Shown in pieces: positions 44,138-52,307 of a stretch of DNA of 64,000 nucleotides. The notes under the pieces are model-generated. The model did not search any database. It saw only the letters and a list, made by a program, of their open reading frames with translations, and was not told the origin of the DNA. The stretch lies in assembly GCF_002237655.1 (NCBI RefSeq), contig NZ_NOKT01000037.1, positions 1 to 64,000 on the forward strand. Direction: 5' to 3'. The position numbers were made by a program, and so were the translations under genes. The stretch's first letter is position 1. Each line of letters begins with the position of its first letter. Source of the stretch: Streptomyces sp. XY006 (GTDB lineage Bacteria; Actinomycetota; Actinomycetes; Streptomycetales; Streptomycetaceae).

Positions 44138-45538
44138 ATGTCGCGTAGAGCTGTCGTCATCGGTGCGGGGCTGGCCGGCATGCTGGCCGCGGCGGCCCTG
44201 TCCGCCGTCGCGGACGAGGTGGTCGTGCTCGACCGCGACGACCTGCCCGAGGGGCCGGAGCACCGCAAGGGCCTGCCGCAGGGGCGTCACGCGCATCTCC
44301 TCATGGCCGGCGGCCTGGCCCCCATGGAGGACCTGGTGCCGGGTGTGAGCATGCGCAAGCACCTGCTCGCCGCCGGTGCGCACGAGATACCGCTGGGCTC
44401 GGGCATGGTCGCCCTGACGCCCGAGGGCTGGTTCCGGCGCTGGCGCCATCCCGGCCCGCGGATGCTGACCTGCACCCGGGCCCTGCTCGACTGGGCGGTG
44501 CGGGGGGCCGTGCTGGACAACACCGGGGTGGTCGTCCGCAAGGCGCGGGTGCTGGAACTGACGGGGTCGCGGGAGCGGGTGACCGGGGTCCGCCTCTCGA
44601 CCGCCGCCGGGGAGGAGGACCTCGCCGCCGACTTCGTGGTGGACGCGAGCGGGCGCGGCTCGCGGATCGTGCCGTGGCTGGCGGGGCTGGGCATCGACGA
44701 CGTGCGCGAGAAGACGGTGGACGCCGGCCTGGTGAACGCCACCCGCCTGTACCGCACGCCCGAGGGGGCGGATCGTTTCCCCTTGACGATGGTGCAGGCC
44801 GATCCGTATCAGGGGCGCCCCGGCCGCAGCGGCATGGTGCTGCCGATCGAGGGCGGCCGGTGGATGGTCAGCCTGGCCGGCACGCGGGGCGGGGGCGAAC
44901 CGCCCTCCGACCCGGACGCGTTCCTGCGGTACACCCTGGACCTGCCCGACCCCATCGTGGGCCGGCTGATCTCCGGCGCGGAACCGCTCACCGAGGTGCA
45001 CGTCAGCCGCAGCACCAGCAACCACCGCCGCTACCTGGAGAAGGTGCGCGCCTGGCCCGAGCGGCTCGTCGTCCTCGGTGACGCGCTGGCCACGTTCAAC
45101 CCGGCCTACGGGCAGGGCATGTCGGTGGCCGCGCTGGGCGTCCGGGAGCTGGACCGCGAGCTGCGGCGGGCCGGCCTCGACGCGCCCGGGCTCGCCCGGC
45201 GGGTGCAGCGGCGGGCGGCCCGGCCCGTGGAGTCCGCGTGGACGATGGCGGTGAGCCAGGACGTCTGGTACCCGGGGACGCGGGGCGGCTCGCCCGGGGT
45301 CGCCGACCGGCTGGTCACGGCCTACACCCGCCGCATGATCCGCACGGCGACCGGCTCGTACCCGGCGGCGTCGGCCCTCTGGGACGTGATGAGCATGACG
45401 ACGGGGCCGACGCGGCTGCTGCGTCCGTCGACGGTGCTGGCGACGCTGAGCGGACCGCCGTTGCCGCCGGCGGCGGGGGCGCCGCTGACGGAGGAGGAAC
45501 GGGCGGTCCTGCGACGCCTGGACCGCACGGGAGCCTGA
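44138..45538 (+). CDS. FAD-dependent monooxygenase/oxidoreductase
   Basis: The 466-residue flavoprotein has an N-terminal VVIGAGLAGMLAAAAL dinucleotide motif, a conserved DASGRGSRI block and the second FAD contact VVLGDALATFNPAYGQGM. This is the group of FAD-dependent oxidoreductases (geranylgeranyl-reductase/halogenase-like) common in Streptomyces. ATG 44138 follows GCGAGGAG. It lies 247 bases downstream of the DUF6545 gene in the same orientation, an arrangement I recall from other streptomycetes. Substrate unknown. Confidence 0.88.
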   Translation: MSRRAVVIGAGLAGMLAAAALSAVADEVVVLDRDDLPEGPEHRKGLPQGRHAHLLMAGGLAPMEDLVPGVSMRKHLLAAGAHEIPLGSGMVALTPEGWFRRWRHPGPRMLTCTRALLDWAVRGAVLDNTGVVVRKARVLELTGSRERVTGVRLSTAAGEEDLAADFVVDASGRGSRIVPWLAGLGIDDVREKTVDAGLVNATRLYRTPEGADRFPLTMVQADPYQGRPGRSGMVLPIEGGRWMVSLAGTRGGGEPPSDPDAFLRYTLDLPDPIVGRLISGAEPLTEVHVSRSTSNHRRYLEKVRAWPERLVVLGDALATFNPAYGQGMSVAALGVRELDRELRRAGLDAPGLARRVQRRAARPVESAWTMAVSQDVWYPGTRGGSPGVADRLVTAYTRRMIRTATGSYPAASALWDVMSMTTGPTRLLRPSTVLATLSGPPLPPAAGAPLTEEERAVLRRLDRTGA

Positions 45539-45542
45539 GACG

Positions 45543-45561
45543 GGGGCGGTGCGGCCGCCCC
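45543..45561 (+). terminator. Weak hairpin after the FAD monooxygenase gene
   Basis: GGGGCGG-TGCGG-CCGCCCC forms a 7-bp GC stem five bases after the stop. It could end the upstream transcript. Confidence 0.45.
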
Positions 45562-45767
45562 GGTCGTCATGGCCGTGTTTCGGGCGGACCGCCCCGGCCG
45601 GCCCGTCGGCACACCCGCGCGCGGGCTCCCCGGACCCCGCCACCGCCCGCTCGTGAGCCTGTCGTCCCGACCGCCGGGACGCCGGCCGCGACGGCGGGCC
45701 GCGGCCTCGCCTCCGTCGTCCGCCTGGTGGTGGCGAACGACGATGACGCTGTCGTGCTCGTGTTCCG

Positions 45768-46616
45768 TCAGCCGGCGAACGCGGGCTGGGCCGCTCCCTT
45801 GCCCGCCCCCGGCACCACGAACAGCGACCCCGCCAGGGCGGGCGGCTCGCTCAGGCCCGTGCGCGCCGTCGTGATGTACAGGTCGGTCAGCCCGGCGCCG
45901 CCGAACGCGCAGGCCGTCACCAGCGGCACGGGCAGGTCGATCACCCGGTCCAGCCGGCCCTGCGGGGTGTACCGCCGCACCGCCGCGCCCGCCCACAGGG
46001 CGACCCACACGCAGCCGTCGGCGTCCACGGTCAGCCCGTCGGGGAAGCCGGCGCCCTCCTCGATCTCGGCGAGGGTGCGCCGGCCGGACACCCGCCCGTC
46101 CGCGTGGTCGAAGACGTCGATGCGCCGGGTGGGGGTGTCGATGTAGTACATGAGCCGCCCGTCGGGGCTCCAGCCGGTGCCGTTGCTGACGGTCACGTCG
46201 TCGAGCACGACCTCGACCGAGCCGTCCCCGCCGACCCGGGACAGCGTCCCGCCCCCGGGCGCCTCGTCGTAGCGCATCGTGCCCGCCCACAGCGCGCCGT
46301 CGGGCGCGACCGCGGCGTCGTTGGCGCGCCGGCCGGGCACGGGTTCACGGTGCAGCCAGCGGAAGTCGCCGTCGGGGTCGAGGAGCCCGACGCCGTCGCG
46401 CAGGTTGAGCACCAGGCCGCCCCCGGCGCGCGGCTTCACGGCCCCGACGTGCTGCTCGGTACGGCGGACCGTGCGCCGTCCGGTGGCCGGGTCGTAGGTG
46501 TGCAGGCGCGAGCCGAGGATGTCGATCCACAGCAGCCGGCCGGCCGCCGCGTCCCAGGTCGGGCCCTCGCCGAGCTCGGCCTCCGCGCGCACGGCGATCT
46601 CGTACGGCCTGGTCAT
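45768..46616 (-). CDS. SMP-30/gluconolactonase family sugar lactonase
   Basis: The 282-residue six-bladed propeller enzyme hydrolyses aldonolactones to aldonic acids in a metal-dependent way. Metal or substrate residues E17 (LGEGPTW), N99 (RRAND), N145 (VSNGTGW) and D193 (FPDGLTVD) are present. Its ATG overlaps the stop of the IclR gene by four bases, so regulator and enzyme are co-transcribed. The product type fits the sugar-acid dehydratase at 21.3 kb, but no direct link is shown. Confidence 0.92.
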   Translation of the reverse strand: MTRPYEIAVRAEAELGEGPTWDAAAGRLLWIDILGSRLHTYDPATGRRTVRRTEQHVGAVKPRAGGGLVLNLRDGVGLLDPDGDFRWLHREPVPGRRANDAAVAPDGALWAGTMRYDEAPGGGTLSRVGGDGSVEVVLDDVTVSNGTGWSPDGRLMYYIDTPTRRIDVFDHADGRVSGRRTLAEIEEGAGFPDGLTVDADGCVWVALWAGAAVRRYTPQGRLDRVIDLPVPLVTACAFGGAGLTDLYITTARTGLSEPPALAGSLFVVPGAGKGAAQPAFAG

Positions 46617-47386
46617 CCCACGCTCCGGTGGCCGAGGTGCTCGGACAGCTCGGCGGCGCCCTTGGCGGCGAGCTGCTCCAGCTCGGCGCGGCGCTCCTCG
46701 CTCCAGCGGATCATCGGCACGGAGATCGACAGGGCGGCGACGACCTGCCCGGTGCGGTCGCGGACCGGCGCGGCCACGCAGCTGACGTCCGGGTTGGACT
46801 CGCGGCTCTCCACGGCGAGGCCCCGGTCACGGATCTCGGCGAGAGCCTCGCGCAGAGCGCCCGGGTCGGTGATGCTGTTGGGGGTCATCGCGACCAGCTC
46901 GGCGCCGTCGGGGATCCGGGCGGCGAGCTCGTGCTCGGGAAGGGAGGCCAGCAGCATCTTGCCGACGGAGGTGCAGTGCGCGGGCAGCCGGCGGCCGGCG
47001 GCCGACACCATCCGCACCGCGTGCGTGGAGTCGACCTTCGCGATGTAGATGACGTCGGTGTCCTCCAGGATCGCCACGTGCACGGTCTCGTCGCAGGTCT
47101 CGGCGACGGACCGGGCGACCAGCTGCCCCTCGGCGGCCAGGTCGAGCTGCTCGGCGTAGCGGGCGCCGAGCTGGTAGGGGCGCACACCGAGCCGGTAGCG
47201 CCCCGGCTGGCCGGGCACGGGGACGATGTACTTCCGGGCGGCGAGCGTGGTCACCAGCTCGTGCACGGTGGTGCGCGGCAGCTGCAGCTTGCGCACGATG
47301 TCGGGGGCGGAGAGCGTCCCGTCCCCGTCGAGGAAGAGCTCGAGAATGTCGAGAGCCCGGGTCACGGCTGGTACGAGTCGTCCCAC
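46613..47386 (-). CDS. IclR family transcriptional regulator
   Basis: The 257-residue protein has the IclR winged helix (about residues 5-60, VTRALDILELFL then LPRTTVHELVTTLAARKYI) and the effector domain with ARRLPAHCTSVGKMLLA-like sequence (given as GRRLPAHCTSVGKML). I chose GTG 47386 because an AGGGAGGGGG ribosome site lies about eight bases upstream; the frame stays open to an ATG at 47488 without one. It probably represses the coupled SMP-30 gene. Confidence 0.9.
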   Translation of the reverse strand: MGRLVPAVTRALDILELFLDGDGTLSAPDIVRKLQLPRTTVHELVTTLAARKYIVPVPGQPGRYRLGVRPYQLGARYAEQLDLAAEGQLVARSVAETCDETVHVAILEDTDVIYIAKVDSTHAVRMVSAAGRRLPAHCTSVGKMLLASLPEHELAARIPDGAELVAMTPNSITDPGALREALAEIRDRGLAVESRESNPDVSCVAAPVRDRTGQVVAALSISVPMIRWSEERRAELEQLAAKGAAELSEHLGHRSVG

Positions 47387-47510
47387 GACCGGCCCCCTCC
47401 CTAATGTGTTCTCAGCGCCCGCGTTCGAGATTTCAACAGGCGATCGGCATGACGAACACAGGCTAGCCATAGAGGTTTGCCCGGGCAATGGGCAGAGGCG
47501 GGTCGGTCCG

Positions 47511-48755
47511 CTACCGCCGCCCCCGTACCGCCCCCAGTTCCCCCCGCAGGCGCTGGGCGCGGAGGACCAGTTCCAGTTCGAAGCGGCGGTCCGGGTCGTC
47601 TATTTCGTCGCCCCAGAGTTCGCGGATCTGGCGCAGGCGGTAGCGGACCGTCTGGGGGTGGACGCCCAGGCGGGCGGCGACCTCGGGGGCGCCGCCGCGG
47701 GTTTCCAGCCAGGCCAGGAGGGTTTCGGCGAGGCGGCGGCCGTGGGTGGGGCCGCAGTGGGTCAGGGGGGCCAGGCAGCGCAGGGCCAGGTCGTCGATCA
47801 GTTCCTCGGGCTGGAGGAGGACCAGGGCCTCGGTGTGTTCGGTGCAGTGCAGGACCTCGCCGGAGGGCAGCAGGTCGCGTTCCATCAAGCGGACCGCCGC
47901 CTCCGCCCAGCGCAGCGACTTCGCCGCGTCGGCCAGCGGCACGGGCGGTCCGATCGCGCCGGACCAGCCGGCCAGGGCCCGGTGCAGCAGTTCGTGGCGG
48001 CCCGCCGCGTCCGGCTCGGGGACCACCATGCGGGGCTGCTCGTACTCCATGTCGAGCAGGACGCCCTGGCCGACGGCGGGTGCCATCGCCTCGCGGGCCG
48101 GGCGCAGCAGGACGCCGACCGCGACCTTCTCCGGCAGCGGCCAGCCGATCCGGGCGGCGCGCTCGGTGAAGGCCTCGGTGGGGTCGCCGCGGTGGTGCTC
48201 GGCCAGCAGCAGCTCCATGAGGCGGCGCTGCAGCCGCAGGCGTTCGCCGGCCTGGCGGGCCGCGGCCTCGGCGTAGCCGCGTACGGACTGGTCGACCAGG
48301 CCGTCCAGGTACTCGTAGCCCGCGTCGACGAGCTCGTACATCGCCGGGGGCGGGATCTCCACGCGCTGGCCGATGTCGGCGAAGCGGCGCCAGGCCAGAC
48401 GTACGCCCATGCGGTAGATGGCCTGGAGCGAGTCCAGGGAGCGGCCGTTGAGGCCCTCGCCGCGGCCGAAGTCCTGGAAGACGCCGGGCGGGACGGTCGG
48501 GCGTCCCTCCGAGTGCTCCAGGTGCTGCACGAAGACCTCGATGGCGCGGCGGATGCCGACCAGGGCCATCGGCTCGCCGGAGTCGTCGAGGACGACGGGC
48601 AGGTGCGGGTACTCGCGCTGGATCTCGCGGAGGATCTCCTCGGCGAGCTCGGGCGCCTCGGCCATGGCGATCGCGGCGAACCGGCGCACCTGGAAGCGCG
48701 GTACGTCGTGCCAGGCCGATCGGGTGGTGACGGTTCCGGTGCGGGCGGCCGTCAT
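47511..48755 (-). CDS. PucR/CdaR-type transcriptional regulator
   Basis: The 414-residue protein has the PucR layout: an N-terminal sensor region, a GGDEF-like middle part and a C-terminal HTH_30 (VAARLGVHPQTVRYRLRQI, about 360-378). It is a second member of the FasR family in this window but has no lipid gene beside it. ATG 48755 follows GGGGAG. It lies three bases behind the stop of the small DUF2613 gene, so the two are one unit. Confidence 0.9.
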   Translation of the reverse strand: MTAARTGTVTTRSAWHDVPRFQVRRFAAIAMAEAPELAEEILREIQREYPHLPVVLDDSGEPMALVGIRRAIEVFVQHLEHSEGRPTVPPGVFQDFGRGEGLNGRSLDSLQAIYRMGVRLAWRRFADIGQRVEIPPPAMYELVDAGYEYLDGLVDQSVRGYAEAAARQAGERLRLQRRLMELLLAEHHRGDPTEAFTERAARIGWPLPEKVAVGVLLRPAREAMAPAVGQGVLLDMEYEQPRMVVPEPDAAGRHELLHRALAGWSGAIGPPVPLADAAKSLRWAEAAVRLMERDLLPSGEVLHCTEHTEALVLLQPEELIDDLALRCLAPLTHCGPTHGRRLAETLLAWLETRGGAPEVAARLGVHPQTVRYRLRQIRELWGDEIDDPDRRFELELVLRAQRLRGELGAVRGRR

Positions 48756-48758
48756 CCG

Positions 48759-48911
48759 TCAACTCCCCTGACCGGCCTGCTCGTAGGTGATCAAGGGGGT
48801 GTTCGGCTGGTCGGGTGTGGCTTCGAGCAGCGCGACCACGCCCAGCGCGGCCCCCACGGCGAGGGCGGCGGCGAGCGCTACGGTCAGCGCGGCAGCGAGC
48901 AGTCTGGACAT
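48759..48911 (-). CDS. DUF2613 small membrane protein
   Basis: The 50-residue protein is one hydrophobic helix (MSRLLAAALTVALAAALAVG and onward) ending TPDQPNTPLITYEQAGQGS, the DUF2613 signature of actinobacteria. Function unknown. ATG 48911 starts at the membrane helix; a longer frame to 49019 would add a hydrophilic arm not typical of the family. It is the first gene of a two-gene unit with the PucR regulator. Confidence 0.85.
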   Translation of the reverse strand: MSRLLAAALTVALAAALAVGAALGVVALLEATPDQPNTPLITYEQAGQGS

Positions 48912-49125
48912 CGCAGGGTCAGCCTCTCTGTCCGGATTCGTCCGGAGATCGTCCGGAGGTTGCCCCACCCCGGCACCCCGTCCCTGCCTGTCGGGCCCAG
49001 TGTCGACAAGCATTGACACCCCGTCAAGAGCCGCCTACGGTTCCCGGCCCAGCCGCACGCGCGCATTCCGCCGCCGTGCCGGCCCTTCCGTACGTCGAGC
49101 CGTCCCAAGCCACTGGAGTGCCCGG

Positions 49126-50121
49126 ATGCGCCGTACAACCTCCCCCTTTTCCCTGGTCCTGCTGGGTCTCGGTACGTTCCTGCTGGTGCTGGCACCCCTG
49201 CTCGCCTGGTACGTGCAGCCGCGGGCCGCGGTGAACCCGATCGACATCGACACGACCGCCGTCTACGAAGGCCGGGGCAGCGTCTTCGACACCGACCGGA
49301 TCGAGACGGTGCCCGACCGGAAGATCACCGTCACCCAGCGGGTGCGGGGCAATGTCGCCGACAGCGAGCGCAGCGGCAACGCCGTCTGGGACGTGACGAC
49401 CACGGTCGACACCGACAGGTCGCTGCCGGCCGCCGATCCGCACGACGCGCTGGACTTCGTGCCGCACCGCTGGGTGATGGACCGCAGGACCACCCGGCCG
49501 GTGCACTGCTGCGGGGAGAAGCCCCACATCGAGGGCGAGGCGTACCTGAAGTTCCCGTTCGACGTGCAGAAACGGTCCTACCAGTGGTGGGACAACACCC
49601 TCGGCGACACGGTCGTGCTGCACTACCGGGGCACCGAGAAGGTCCAGGGCTACACCGGCTACAAGTTCACCGGCTCGGTGCCGCCCACCAGGACCGGCAC
49701 CCGGATGGTGCCCGGCACCCTCGTCGACCAGCCGGACCGGCCGCAGGTGCTGGCCGAGGAGTGGTACGCCAACCACGGCTTCGTGCTGATCGTCGACCAG
49801 GCCACGGGCCGGGTGCTGTACGCGCAGACCGGGCCGAAGCGCACCCTGCGGGCGCCGGGCGCGAAGAAGGACGCGGCGGTGCTGCTGGACAGCGAGAAGG
49901 TCGCCTTCACGACCGCGACACAGAAGGAAGCCGTGCGGCAGGCGGAGCGGGACAGCGGTCAGCTCCGGCTGGTGGGAACGACCTTGCCGATCGGCGCGGG
50001 AATCGCCGGTCTGGTGCTCGCCGCGGTGGGCGGCGTTCTGGTGGCCCGTGGGCGGAAGGAGCCGGAGCAGCCCACTCCGTCCGATGTGCCCGGTACGCCC
50101 CAGCCGACCCTCACGATGTGA
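49126..50121 (+). CDS. DUF3068 (PorA-family) membrane protein
   Basis: The 331-residue protein has an N-terminal membrane helix (LVLLGLGTFLLVLAPLLAWY, about 10-29), a long external beta-rich domain, and a C-terminal helix (LPIGAGIAGLVLAAVGGVLV). DUF3068 occurs in actinobacteria and is annotated as porin PorA family, though a porin role in Streptomyces is unproven. An HCCGEKPH motif in the external domain offers paired cysteines. ATG 49126 follows GGAG. It precedes the glycan gene set in the same orientation with a 216-base gap. Confidence 0.87.
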   Translation: MRRTTSPFSLVLLGLGTFLLVLAPLLAWYVQPRAAVNPIDIDTTAVYEGRGSVFDTDRIETVPDRKITVTQRVRGNVADSERSGNAVWDVTTTVDTDRSLPAADPHDALDFVPHRWVMDRRTTRPVHCCGEKPHIEGEAYLKFPFDVQKRSYQWWDNTLGDTVVLHYRGTEKVQGYTGYKFTGSVPPTRTGTRMVPGTLVDQPDRPQVLAEEWYANHGFVLIVDQATGRVLYAQTGPKRTLRAPGAKKDAAVLLDSEKVAFTTATQKEAVRQAERDSGQLRLVGTTLPIGAGIAGLVLAAVGGVLVARGRKEPEQPTPSDVPGTPQPTLTM

Positions 50122-50337
50122 TGTGACGTCAGCTCTAACAAAGCCGGAAATTGTCACGTCGGTGAGTAGCCGTGGAGTTCGTCCGGGCGAAAACTGTCCA
50201 ACCCCACCCGAGCACACCCCGTCCACACTCCCCTCCCAGGAAGAGCTCAGGCCCCCCACAGGCCGTCCCCTCCCCGACGACCCCACCCCCACGTCTTCCC
50301 CACCGAGTTCCGCACCCCGAGACGAGTTGGAGCACCC

Positions 50338-51489
50338 ATGCCCCAGCACGTACCGTCCGCGCTGCGCGCCGCGTCCCCCCACGCGCCGCAGCACCCTCCG
50401 GCGCTCCCCCCACAGCCGCGCCGGATCGTGTTCCTCGCCCATCGTGATCTCGACAATCCCTCCGCCGGCGGCTCCGAGCTGCTGGTCGACAAGCTCGCCG
50501 ACGGGCTGACCCGGCTGGGTCACCAGGTGACCCTGCTGTGCGGCGGCCCCGCGGCCTTCCGTGACTACCGGGTCGTGTCGGCGGGCGGTCCCTACGGGCA
50601 CTACCTGCGCGCCCGGTCGGCCTTCGCCCGCCAGGTCGGCGACTGCGATCTGCTGGTCGAGGTGTGCAACGGCATGCCGTACCTGGCGCCGCTGTGGCAC
50701 CGGGGGCCGACCCTGTGCCTGGTCAACCACGTCCACACCGACCTGTGGACGATGCGCTTCGGCGGCCCGCTGGCGCCGGCGGCCCGCCTCGGCCGAAGAC
50801 TCGAACACTGGGCGCTGACCGGGGCGCAGCAGCGCAACCTGCTGGTCGCCGTGTCGTCCTCGACGGCCCACGCCCTGCGGGCGATCGGCGTCGAGCGGGA
50901 GCGGATCCGGGTCGTGCACAACGGCGTCGAGGAGCCGGGGCCCCGAGCCGACCGGTCGCCCGAGCCGCTGTTCGTCGCCGTCGGACGGCTCGTCGAGTAC
51001 AAGCGGATCGATCTGCTGCTGCGGTTGTGGGAGCGGGTGCGGCCGGTGACCGGCGGGCGGTTGGTGATCGTCGGCGACGGGCCGGAGCGCGAGCGGCTGG
51101 AGCGGCTGGCCGGGCCCGGTGTGGAGTTCACCGGGTACGTCTCCGAGGCCGAGAAGCACCGGCTGCTGTGCGCGGCCTGGCTGCTGCTGCACCCCTCCGC
51201 GGTGGAGGGGTGGGGGCTGGTCGTGACGGAGGCGGCGGCCCGGGAGACCCCGAGTGTGGCCTTCGACGTGCCGGGGCTGAAGGACTCCGTGGTCGACGGT
51301 GAGACCGGGGTCCTGGCGCGCGGTGAGTCCTCGTTCGCCGCGGCGTGGTGCGCGCTGGCGCTGTCCGCGCGGCGGCGGGAACTGATGGGCAAGGCGGCCC
51401 GGGAGCGGGCGGCGCAGTTCCGGTGGGACCGGACCGTGCGGCAGTTCCGGGTGGTGGCCGCGGAGGCGGTGCGGAGTTGGACTCCGTGA
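50338..51489 (+). CDS. GT4 family glycosyltransferase
   Basis: The 383-residue retaining GT-B enzyme has an N-terminal glycine-rich acceptor region (LDNPSAGGSELLVDKLADGL), the donor-domain start VGRLVEYKRIDLLL and the EX7E motif EGWGLVVTE (about 301-309). It has no membrane segment, so it acts at the cytoplasmic face, probably adding a sugar to a lipid or short acceptor. It is the first gene of a nine-gene same-strand set ending at 60997. Donor and acceptor unknown. Confidence 0.92.
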   Translation: MPQHVPSALRAASPHAPQHPPALPPQPRRIVFLAHRDLDNPSAGGSELLVDKLADGLTRLGHQVTLLCGGPAAFRDYRVVSAGGPYGHYLRARSAFARQVGDCDLLVEVCNGMPYLAPLWHRGPTLCLVNHVHTDLWTMRFGGPLAPAARLGRRLEHWALTGAQQRNLLVAVSSSTAHALRAIGVERERIRVVHNGVEEPGPRADRSPEPLFVAVGRLVEYKRIDLLLRLWERVRPVTGGRLVIVGDGPERERLERLAGPGVEFTGYVSEAEKHRLLCAAWLLLHPSAVEGWGLVVTEAAARETPSVAFDVPGLKDSVVDGETGVLARGESSFAAAWCALALSARRRELMGKAARERAAQFRWDRTVRQFRVVAAEAVRSWTP

Positions 51490-51550
51490 CGTCGCCCCTT
51501 CGGCGGGTCGGTCGTGCCGTGTCGCGTGTGCGGGTTGTGCGTGGCCGGCC

Positions 51551-51570
51551 GCGCAGTTCCCCGCGCCCCT
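51551..51570. repeat. Dispersed Streptomyces intergenic repeat, copy 2
   Basis: The same 20-mer as at 5879-5898, GCGCAGTTCCCCGCGCCCCT. It sits between the GT4 gene and the first methyltransferase gene and argues that this gap is non-coding. Confidence 0.7.
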
Positions 51571-51581
51571 GGAAAACCCCG

Positions 51582-52307
51582 TTGAAAGACCCCTCGTTGC
51601 GACGGTCTGTCGCCCTGTTCCGGGCCTTCCTCCGCGAGCAGGAGGACCCCGAGGCCTGCTACTCCCTGCTCGCCCGGGACGCCGTGGACCAGGTGGAGGC
51701 CTGTGACGGGCCGGTCGCCGGCCGTACCGTCCTGGACGTCGGCGGGGGCGGCGGGTACTTCACCGAGGAGTTCCGGCGGCGCGGGGCCCATGCCTACCTC
51801 TTCGAACCGGACCCGGACGAGCTGGGCGAGAAGCCGCCCGACGGCGCCGTCGTCGCCGACGGCTATCTGCTCCCGCTGCGGGACGGCGTCGCCGACGTCA
51901 CCTTCTCCTCCAATGTGCTGGAGCACGTCTCCGACCCCGAGACGTTCCTCAGCGAGCTGGCCCGGGTGACCCGGCCCGGCGGGCTGATCTACGTGTCGTT
52001 CACCAACTGGCTGTCGCCGTGGGGCGGGCACGAGTGGGCCCCGTGGCACTACCTGGGCGCCGAGCGGGCCCGGGCCCGCTACGCCCGGCGGACCGGCAGG
52101 CCCGCGAAGCACACGCTCGGCGAGAACCTGTTCGCGGTGCACATCGGCTCCACCCTGCGGCAGGTGCGCGCCCGGGACGACGTCACGGTCGTCTCGGCGC
52201 GTTCCCGCTACTGGCCCTTCCTCGCGGAGAGCGTCGTCAAGGCGCCCGGGATCCGCGAGTTCGCCACCTGGAACCTCCTCCTCATTCTGCGGCGGTGTCC
52301 TACATGA
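51582..52307 (+). CDS. Class I SAM-dependent methyltransferase (glycan set, first)
   Basis: The 241-residue protein has motif I TVLDVGGGGGYFTEEF, an acidic post-I residue in LFEPDPDELG and LEHVSDPETFLSELARVTRPGG. This is the Methyltransf_11 pattern of small-molecule or sugar O-methyltransferases. Two starts are possible. GTG 51486 overlaps the GT4 stop (GTGA) but would translate the dispersed repeat. TTG 51582 begins the conserved-looking LKDPSLRRSVALF and is preferred. Its stop overlaps the next start (ATGA). Confidence 0.88.
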   Translation: MKDPSLRRSVALFRAFLREQEDPEACYSLLARDAVDQVEACDGPVAGRTVLDVGGGGGYFTEEFRRRGAHAYLFEPDPDELGEKPPDGAVVADGYLLPLRDGVADVTFSSNVLEHVSDPETFLSELARVTRPGGLIYVSFTNWLSPWGGHEWAPWHYLGAERARARYARRTGRPAKHTLGENLFAVHIGSTLRQVRARDDVTVVSARSRYWPFLAESVVKAPGIREFATWNLLLILRRCPT

